From assembly GCA_964547585.1 (NCBI GenBank), contig CAZJOI010000022.1, positions 1 to 9,570 on the forward strand: a stretch of 9,570 nucleotides of DNA. Reading direction: 5' to 3'. This document shows, in pieces, positions 5,538 to 9,570 of the stretch; position 1 is the stretch's first letter; the number at the start of each line of letters is the position of its first letter. Made by a program: the position numbers and the translations under genes. The DNA comes from CAZSCF01 sp964547585 (lineage in GTDB: Bacteria > Patescibacteriota > Minisyncoccia > Moranbacterales > UBA2206). Below the pieces are notes generated by a model, which ran no database searches, was not told the origin of the DNA, and saw only the letters and a list, made by a program, of their open reading frames with translations.

Positions 5538-5560
5538 CATGAGCTGAGTTTCGGCTCATG
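5538..5560 (+). other. Hairpin in the khpA leader
   Basis: CATGAGC (5538-5544) pairs perfectly with GCTCATG (5554-5560) around a 9-nt loop. No T-tract follows, so it is not an intrinsic terminator. The ATG of a 19-codon open frame lies in its 3' arm. A purine-rich GTGAGAGG (5523-5530) precedes it with no matching gene start. Confidence 0.5.
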
Positions 5561-5617
5561 GCAAGAGAAGAATGGCAGGTCGAACTTCTGAAAAATCATC
5601 TCTACTTTGAAAGGTAA
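5558..5617 (+). CDS. Possible 19-residue leader peptide upstream of khpA
   Basis: A short frame, MAREEWQVELLKNHLYFER, ends 17 nt before the khpA ATG and lies in a different frame from it. Its start codon is within the hairpin at 5538-5560 and no clear ribosome binding site precedes it. It lies wholly within the predicted leader mRNA. It could be a regulatory upstream frame or chance; length alone is not evidence. No similarity is recognised, including to S16 or RimM, which often neighbour khpA. Confidence 0.2.
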   Translation: MAREEWQVELLKNHLYFER

Positions 5618-5634
5618 TAAATTGAAATACGAAA

Positions 5635-5946
5635 ATGACAGAAAATACAACAGACAAAGATTTTGTCGAATATGTTATTAAGCAGATTGTCAGTAATCCG
5701 GATGCCGTAAAGGTTGAAAGAAAAATCGACGAAATGGGCGTTCTTATTACTTTGGATGTTGATCCAAAAGATATGGGAATGGTCATTGGTCGAGAAGGTG
5801 CAACTGCCAAGGCTCTCCGAACTTTGCTTCGAATCATTGGAGCCAAGAACAATGCTAGAGTTAATCTAAAGATTAACGAACCAGCAGGTTCAGAAAACGC
5901 ACCAAGAGAACAAAGATCAATTGATGATGTAGTTGGAAGTTTATAG
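5635..5946 (+). CDS. khpA: KhpA-family KH-domain RNA-binding protein
   Basis: A 103-residue protein of the KhpA (YlqC) family, small single-KH RNA chaperones that in Firmicutes pair with KhpB (Jag/EloR) and influence cell elongation and sRNA binding. The KH signature is MGMVIGREGATAKALRTLLRIIGAK (47-71), with the GXXG loop at GREG (52-55). FVEYVIKQIVSNPDAVKVE (10-28) matches the family's N-terminal helix. A short tail (82-103) extends beyond the usual end. In many bacteria the order is rpsP-khpA-rimM-trmD; here rpsP and rimM are missing, and two terminators separate khpA from trmD. A consensus promoter at 5485-5513 drives it. No strong ribosome binding site is close to the ATG; the nearest is AAAGG about 20 nt upstream. 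Confidence 0.92.
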   Translation: MTENTTDKDFVEYVIKQIVSNPDAVKVERKIDEMGVLITLDVDPKDMGMVIGREGATAKALRTLLRIIGAKNNARVNLKINEPAGSENAPREQRSIDDVVGSL

Positions 5947-5962
5947 TTTGAAAATTAATTTT

Positions 5963-6000
5963 CTTTCTTATTTGGATTAATCTAAAAAGAAAGGATTTTT
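5963..6000 (+). terminator. Terminator after khpA (first of two)
   Basis: CTTTCTT (5963-5969) plus TTTGGA (5971-5976) pair with TCTAAA (5981-5986) plus AAGAAAG (5987-5993). That gives 13 pairs including one G-U, one bulged A and a TTAA loop, followed by a T-tract at 5996-6000. Confidence 0.65.
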
Positions 6001-6004
6001 CAGC

Positions 6005-6028
6005 AAAAAAGCCACAAAAGGCTTTTTT
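6005..6028 (+). terminator. Second, stronger terminator between khpA and trmD
   Basis: AAAAAAGCC (6005-6013) pairs perfectly with GGCTTTTTT (6020-6028) around a 6-nt loop, with more T-rich sequence after it. The A-run on the 5' side makes it potentially bidirectional. The trmD promoter begins at its end. Confidence 0.85.
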
Positions 6029-6043
6029 GTTTTTGTTTATTTA

Positions 6044-6052
6044 TGGTATTAT
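6044..6052 (+). promoter_or_regulatory. Extended -10 promoter for trmD, predicting a leaderless mRNA
   Basis: TGG-TATTAT places a -10 at 6047-6052 with an upstream TG, while the -35 region is only T-rich. The expected start (about 6058-6060) coincides with the trmD ATG at 6060, so a leaderless transcript is likely. An AAGAG at 6054-6058 is too close to the ATG to act as a normal ribosome binding site. Confidence 0.55.
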
Positions 6053-6059
6053 TAAGAGT

Positions 6060-6755
6060 ATGAAATTTGATATTATAACCATATTTCCAGATATATTCAA
6101 CTCATATTTTAATGAGAGTATTTTGAAGCGAGCGCAAAAAAATAATCTTATTGAAATTAAAACACATAATCTTCGTGATTATACGAATGACAAGCATAAA
6201 ACCGTGGACGATACGCCCTATGGAGGTGGAGCGGGAATGGTACTTAAGATTGAACCCATCTACCGATGTGTTCAATCTTTAAAATCCCAAATCCCAAATC
6301 CCAAATCTCAAATCCCTGCCTCGCCGGCAGACGGGTCAAATCTCAAAACGCGAGTGATCCTTTTTTCAGCTAAAGGTAAAAAATATACACAAAAAGATGC
6401 CGAAAGACTTTCTGCATATGACCAACTTATTTTTATTTGTGGTAGATATGAAGGTGTGGATGAGCGAGTGATTGAAAATATTGCTGATGAAGAAATTTCT
6501 ATCGGAAATTATGTTCTAACTGGCGGAGAAATTCCGGCTATGATTTTGGTTGATTCCATCACACGCTTGCTCCCAGGAGTGCTTGGCAATGATCAAAGTG
6601 CCATATATGAATCACACAGGGAAGAAGGATATCTGGAACATGCTCAATATACCAAACCGGAGGAATTCAACGAGTGGAAGGTTCCAGAAGTTTTGCTAAG
6701 CGGCAACCACAAAAAAATAGAGGAGTGGAAAAAGAAGAAATCAAAAACGAAATAG
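6060..6755 (+). CDS. trmD: tRNA (guanine-N1)-methyltransferase TrmD with a repeat-derived insert
   Basis: TrmD makes m1G37 in tRNAs from S-adenosylmethionine and so prevents +1 frameshifting. I chose the ATG at 6060 because MKFDIITIFPDIF is the canonical family start. An in-frame ATG at 6027 would add 11 residues encoded by terminator and promoter DNA. Motifs are HNLRDYT (36-42), VDDTPYGGGAGMVLKIEP (49-66), FICGRYEGVDERV (125-137) and SIGNYVLTGGEIPAMILVDSITRLLPGVLG (147-176), the last two forming the trefoil-knot SAM site. SHREEGYLEHAQYTKP and PEVLLSGNHKKIEEW follow. The protein is 231 residues. Residues about 75-96 are a low-complexity insert (SQIPNPKSQIPASPADG) encoded by a short tandem repeat, in a loop where other TrmDs have few residues. 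The C-terminus stops soon after IEEW, shorter than in many homologues. Confidence 0.95.
   Translation: MKFDIITIFPDIFNSYFNESILKRAQKNNLIEIKTHNLRDYTNDKHKTVDDTPYGGGAGMVLKIEPIYRCVQSLKSQIPNPKSQIPASPADGSNLKTRVILFSAKGKKYTQKDAERLSAYDQLIFICGRYEGVDERVIENIADEEISIGNYVLTGGEIPAMILVDSITRLLPGVLGNDQSAIYESHREEGYLEHAQYTKPEEFNEWKVPEVLLSGNHKKIEEWKKKKSKTK
6282..6335 (+). repeat. AAATCCC tandem repeat plus GC palindrome inserted in trmD
   Basis: Five heptamers AAATCCC lie in tandem at 6282-6316, the fourth being AAATCTC. They run into a GC-rich inverted repeat, CTGCC-TCGCC-GGCAG (6316-6330), ending ACGGG; AAATCTC then recurs at 6339-6345. Heptamers plus a GCC/GGC palindrome are the pattern of dispersed CPR repeats and resemble the tip of the 23S extension. 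The insert keeps the trmD frame. Confidence 0.8.
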
Positions 6756-6774
6756 TTTTTAATTGTAAATATTC

Positions 6775-7902
6775 ATGCGGGAGGGTATTCGAAAAATAGA
6801 AAAAACAGAAAGAAAATCAGATAGAGTTTTCTTTTATGTCATTTTAGCACTACTTGTTTTTGGTTTGATTATGATTGCTTCCGCTGGTATCTCATATTCC
6901 AAGACTAGATTTGATGATTCCTATTTTTTCTTCAAGAGGCAACTTCTTTATGGTTTTCTACCAGGGATCTTAGCTCTCTATATTACGCAAAAAATAAATT
7001 ATCATTTTTGGAAAAAAATATCTTTTCCTTTGTTTGCCTTGAGCATTGTTTTTTTAATTTTGATTTTTGTGCCAGGATTTGGTTCAAAAATTTACGGAGC
7101 CAGCCGATGGGTGCAATTGGGAACTTTTTCTTTTCAGCCCTCGGAAATGCTCAAATTTTCTCTGATAATCTATCTAGCTGCTTGGCTGGAAAGTCAGCGA
7201 GAAAAAGTAGCAGATTTTTTCGAAGGATTGGTGCCATTTTTGGCCATAGTTGCCTTGGTAGGCTTTTTGCTGATAAAACAACCGGATATGGGAACTTTGG
7301 GTGTAACTATTTTTATCGCTATGTCAATATTTTTTGTTTCGGGATCGAAACTTTCGCATATGTTTTTTCTGGGGGCCTCGGGAGTCGTGGCTTTTTTTAC
7401 TTTGATAAAGCTGGAATCATATCGCATGGACAGATTTTTGGTTTTTCTGCATCCCGAGCTTGATCCTCGCGGTGTTGGCTATCAAATTAATCAGGCCCTT
7501 TTGGCGATTGGCTCAGGTGGGATTTTTGGGTTAGGATTAGGGCATAGCATGCAGAAGTTTAACTATCTGCCAGAGCCCGTGGGGGATTCAATTTTTGCTA
7601 TAATAGGAGAAGAAACTGGGCTCTTGGGAGCAACTATATTAGTCGCCCTGTTTGTTGTTTTGGCCATGAGGGGATTTCGAATTGCCAAACAGGCTCCAGA
7701 TTGTTTTGGAAGACTAGTGGTAGTTGGTGTAGTTTGCTGGATAGTTTTTCAAGCTTTCATAAATATTTCTGCTGTCACAGGACTCATTCCTTTAACAGGC
7801 GTTCCTTTGCCATTCATTAGTTATGGAGGAACATCAATTGTATTTTTGATGGCGGCGGCCGGTGTAGTTCTCAATATTTCAAAATATTCAGAAAAAAATT
7901 AA
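6775..7902 (+). CDS. ftsW: FtsW-type SEDS peptidoglycan glycosyltransferase
   Basis: A 375-residue multi-pass membrane protein that polymerises lipid II at the division septum with FtsI/PBP3. Motifs include ASRWVQLGTFSFQPSEMLKFSL (109-130), IKQPDMGTLG (167-176), HPELDPRGVGYQINQALLAIGSGG (226-249), NYLPEPVGDSIFAIIGEETGLLGA (263-286) and TGLIPLTGVPLPFISYGGTS (335-354). PEPVGDSIFA and TGVPLPFISYGGTS are the FtsW forms of these SEDS motifs, unlike those in rodA at 1769. Asp271 aligns with the proposed catalytic Asp. The N-terminal 17 residues are charged and cytoplasmic. No ribosome binding site lies upstream of the ATG; a CGGGAGGG sits just inside the gene, so the true start could differ slightly. 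It lies 19 nt after trmD with no visible terminator between, and heads ftsW-murG-murC. Confidence 0.95.
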   Translation: MREGIRKIEKTERKSDRVFFYVILALLVFGLIMIASAGISYSKTRFDDSYFFFKRQLLYGFLPGILALYITQKINYHFWKKISFPLFALSIVFLILIFVPGFGSKIYGASRWVQLGTFSFQPSEMLKFSLIIYLAAWLESQREKVADFFEGLVPFLAIVALVGFLLIKQPDMGTLGVTIFIAMSIFFVSGSKLSHMFFLGASGVVAFFTLIKLESYRMDRFLVFLHPELDPRGVGYQINQALLAIGSGGIFGLGLGHSMQKFNYLPEPVGDSIFAIIGEETGLLGATILVALFVVLAMRGFRIAKQAPDCFGRLVVVGVVCWIVFQAFINISAVTGLIPLTGVPLPFISYGGTSIVFLMAAAGVVLNISKYSEKN

Positions 7903-7975
7903 TCCCTTACCATTTTTCGGCTATTTTAAATAACGAATTAATTTTTCAAGATAGAAATAAATAGTTTAGTAATAA

Positions 7976-7981
7976 TATAAT
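7976..7981 (+). promoter_or_regulatory. Probable -10 box for murG-murC
   Basis: A perfect TATAAT in the context AATATAATTTAA, the same context as the rplY copy, with no clear -35. A start near 7988 gives a leader of about 54 nt that lacks the left arm of the inverted repeat. Confidence 0.5.
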
Positions 7982-8025
7982 TTAAGTATTAATAAAATCC
8001 TTGCCTACGGCAAAAGCCGAAAAAT

Positions 8026-8033
8026 GGTGAGGG
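8026..8033 (+). promoter_or_regulatory. murG ribosome binding site within the inverted-repeat arm
   Basis: GGTGAGGG lies 8 nt before the ATG at 8042. It can pair with the 16S anti-Shine-Dalgarno through GGTGA or GAGG. It is fully contained in the 3' arm that can pair with 7904-7911, which settles the start at 8042 rather than 8024. Confidence 0.65.
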
Positions 8034-8041
8034 ATAAATTT

Positions 8042-9142
8042 ATGCGAATAGTATTAGCAGGTGGGGGGACGGGTGGTCATCTTTTTCCTTTAATAGCTGT
8101 AGCCAAAAAATTAAAGGAAAAACAATTCGATGCAGAGTTTCTTTTTATTGGTCCAAGCGGAGCATTGGAAAAAAAATTAATGGAAAATAATAATATCCCA
8201 ACTAAGGAAATTTTTGTTGGAAAGTTCAGGCGATATTTTTCCTTTCTTAATTTTTTGGACATTTTCAAGATTCCCATCGGAATCATTCAAGCGCTTTGGT
8301 ACCTTCTAATATATATGCCAGATTTGATTTTTTCCAAAGGTGGCTATGCATCTCTACCTGTAGTTATTGCTGGCTGGATATATCAAATTCCTATCATGAT
8401 TCATGAATCAGACAGTGTTCCGGGGAAAACCAATGAATTTTTAGGAAAATTAGCCAATCGAATAACTGTTTCTTATCCACAAACAGAAAATTATTTTGAA
8501 AAGGAAAAAACAGTTTTGACAGGCAACCCGCTTAGGTTTGACATTAATCAGGGAGATCCACAAAAAATTAGAAGTAGGTTTTCTTTAAATGAAGGAAAGA
8601 AGATTATTTTTGTCTGGGGCGGTTCTCAGGGATCAGATTTGATTAATTCTAAGGTTCTAAATATTTTACCAGAGCTGCTGAAAAAATATTACGTCATTCA
8701 CCAAACAGGAAAAAATAATTTGGAAAAATCCAAAGCCAGAGCTGGGGAATTAGGCATCAAAGAGGGCAGGGAAGGATATTTTGCCATTCCCTTCATAGAA
8801 GATGATTTGAAAGATATTTTGGCAGCAGCCGATCTGGTTATTTCTCGAGCCGGAGCTAATTCTCTTTCTGAAATTGCGGCTAATAAAAAACCAGCTATTG
8901 TTATCCCGCTCAAAAATTCAGCCAACGATCACCAAAGAAAGAATGCTTACTTTTTGTCTCAAATTGGGGGCTGTCTCGTTCTGGAAGAGGATAATTTGGG
9001 CGAGAATCTTTTCTTGAGCCGAATAGATGAACTAATAGGAAATGAAGATCTGCGGGAAAAATTTTCCAAAAATATTCAAAACTTTTTTCACCCCAATGCG
9101 GCCGAAAAAATAGCCCAAGGTCTTTTGGAAATGGGAGAATAA
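8042..9142 (+). CDS. murG: UDP-GlcNAc:lipid I N-acetylglucosaminyltransferase MurG
   Basis: A GT28-family peripheral membrane enzyme that adds GlcNAc to lipid I to form lipid II, the substrate of the FtsW and RodA proteins also encoded here. I chose the ATG at 8042 (366 residues) because MRIVLAGGGTGGHLFP is the standard MurG start and GGTGAGGG sits 8 nt upstream. The in-frame ATG at 8024 lies inside the repeat arm and would add only MVRDKF. Motifs are GGGTGGHLFP (7-16), SKGGYASLPVV (98-108), IHESDSVPGKTN (120-131; the usual HEQN is HESD), VWGGSQGSDLIN (191-202) and the UDP-GlcNAc-binding SRAGANSLSEIAANKKPAIVIPL (268-290), then NDHQRKNA (295-302). It follows ftsW, with murC 18 nt downstream and no terminator between, so murG and murC are probably co-transcribed. 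Confidence 0.95.
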   Translation: MRIVLAGGGTGGHLFPLIAVAKKLKEKQFDAEFLFIGPSGALEKKLMENNNIPTKEIFVGKFRRYFSFLNFLDIFKIPIGIIQALWYLLIYMPDLIFSKGGYASLPVVIAGWIYQIPIMIHESDSVPGKTNEFLGKLANRITVSYPQTENYFEKEKTVLTGNPLRFDINQGDPQKIRSRFSLNEGKKIIFVWGGSQGSDLINSKVLNILPELLKKYYVIHQTGKNNLEKSKARAGELGIKEGREGYFAIPFIEDDLKDILAAADLVISRAGANSLSEIAANKKPAIVIPLKNSANDHQRKNAYFLSQIGGCLVLEEDNLGENLFLSRIDELIGNEDLREKFSKNIQNFFHPNAAEKIAQGLLEMGE

Positions 9143-9160
9143 CACATTAACGCTTAAAAT

Positions 9161-9570
9161 ATGGCAGTTGATTTAAAAAAAATTAAAAAAGTTTATGTTA
9201 TCGGGATCAAGGGTTCTGGTGTGGTTGCAATTTCCGAAATGTTGACTTTAATGGGCGTTGAAGTTTTGGGATCTGATACTAATGAGAAATTTTTTACAGA
9301 TAAAATTCTGCAGAAATTGGGCATAAAATATTTTGAAAAATTTGCGATAGAAAACATTCCTGAAGACATTGATCTGGTTATTTATTCAACAGCCTATAAC
9401 GCTGAAAATAATTCTGAATTTCAGGAGGCACAAAAAAGAAACTTGCCGATGTTGAGCTATCCGGAAATTCTAGCTGAATTTTTTAATCAAAAATACGGTA
9501 TTGCAGTTTGCGGAACTCATGGAAAAACAACAACTTCAGCTATGCTTGCGGAAGTTCTGCGAGGTTGCGA
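9161..9570 (+). CDS. murC: UDP-N-acetylmuramate--L-alanine ligase MurC (5' part)
   Basis: The first 136 codons of a Mur ligase cut by the window end. MurC uses ATP to add the first residue, L-Ala, to UDP-MurNAc in the cytoplasm. The N-terminal nucleotide-binding domain begins VYVIGIKGSGVVAISEML (11-28), a variant of the usual GIGGxGM motif, with GSDT at 37-40. IYSTAYNAENNSE (74-86) corresponds to the family's S-S-A-I-x-x-x-N-P-E region. The ATP P-loop CGTHGKTTT is at 117-125. The GIKG and STAYNAENN variants and the visible part alone leave Mpl, a related ligase, possible, but the position after ftsW-murG strongly favours MurC. No Shine-Dalgarno is seen before the ATG. Confidence 0.92.
   Translation, partial: MAVDLKKIKKVYVIGIKGSGVVAISEMLTLMGVEVLGSDTNEKFFTDKILQKLGIKYFEKFAIENIPEDIDLVIYSTAYNAENNSEFQEAQKRNLPMLSYPEILAEFFNQKYGIAVCGTHGKTTTSAMLAEVLRGC

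Larger units (their letters stand above)
7902..8035 (+). repeat. Long-range inverted-repeat element upstream of murG (copy 2)
   Basis: All 21 bases of 7902-7922 pair with 8015-8035: 20 Watson-Crick pairs and one G-U. The left arm begins at the last base of the ftsW stop codon. The right arm contains GGTGAGGG, the likely murG ribosome binding site. Inside are an AT-rich stretch with TATAAT (7976-7981) and a small hairpin, TTGCC-TAC-GGCAA (8001-8013), abutting the right arm. Arm sequence, internal order and size match the element before rplY at 3351-3481. It could be a small non-autonomous mobile repeat, a regulatory RNA fold, or both. Confidence 0.8.

Noticed and set aside
5538..5560. Intrinsic terminator upstream of khpA
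   Set aside because: The hairpin is not followed by a T-tract and lies within the leader downstream of the promoter.
5397..5591. 64-codon frame over the end of the transglycosylase gene and the khpA promoter
   Set aside because: It overlaps a real gene end and a consensus promoter; no family features.
6282..6316. CRISPR-like or satellite array from the tandem heptamers
   Set aside because: Seven-base units with no spacers, inside a coding gene; a simple tandem repeat explains them.
7008..7463. 151-codon + strand frame inside ftsW
   Set aside because: It is an out-of-frame shadow of the strongly conserved ftsW coding sequence and lacks its own start signals.
1..9570. Alternative genetic code (TGA read as Gly), because no complete CDS in the window ends in TGA
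   Set aside because: All genes read full length in the standard code with no in-frame TGA; nine stop codons are too few to infer recoding.

Overview
The window is most likely from a Candidate Phyla Radiation (Patescibacteria) genome, probably of the Parcubacteria type; this is an inference. It is AT-rich and compact. Its short GC-rich palindromes (for example TCCGCCAGAGGCG) lie in non-coding DNA and even inside an rRNA and a conserved enzyme. It also has several hypothetical proteins of a kind I associate with CPR genomes (no search was run). All genes lie on the + strand and read through in the standard code. None of the nine complete CDSs ends in TGA, and none is interrupted by one.

Layout. 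1-800: 3' end of a 23S rRNA gene with a very large extension at helix 98, a spacer hairpin, and a complete 5S rRNA inside nested processing stems. 911-3231: a membrane-anchored Cys-motif protein, the SEDS glycosyltransferase RodA and a small zinc-ribbon protein. 3232-3492: a non-coding block with overlapping hairpins, a terminator and a long-range inverted repeat that ends at the rplY ribosome binding site. 3493-5473: ribosomal protein L25/CTC, then a secreted coiled-coil protein with a lytic transglycosylase domain. 5474-6755: khpA (KH-domain RNA-binding protein) behind a consensus promoter, tandem terminators, and trmD (tRNA m1G37 methyltransferase) with a repeat-derived insert. 6775-9570: ftsW, murG and a partial murC, the division/cell-wall order of a dcw cluster.

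The genes fall into two themes. The ribosome/translation set is 23S, 5S, L25 (which binds 5S rRNA), KhpA and TrmD. The peptidoglycan set is RodA for elongation, FtsW for septation, MurG for lipid II formation, MurC as first ligase of the stem peptide, and a probable glycan-strand-cleaving enzyme.

The most interesting structure is a pair of similar intergenic elements upstream of rplY (3351-3481) and murG (7902-8035). Each has about 20-nt complementary ends, an internal TATAAT box and a small GC hairpin. In each, the 3' end carries the Shine-Dalgarno-like GAGGG of the next gene, so read-through mRNA could mask the ribosome binding site while mRNA from the internal promoter would not. Other notable points are the 23S helix-98 expansion, the repeat insertion in TrmD, terminator-promoter fusions that predict leaderless mRNAs, and a palindrome over the khpA -35 box.
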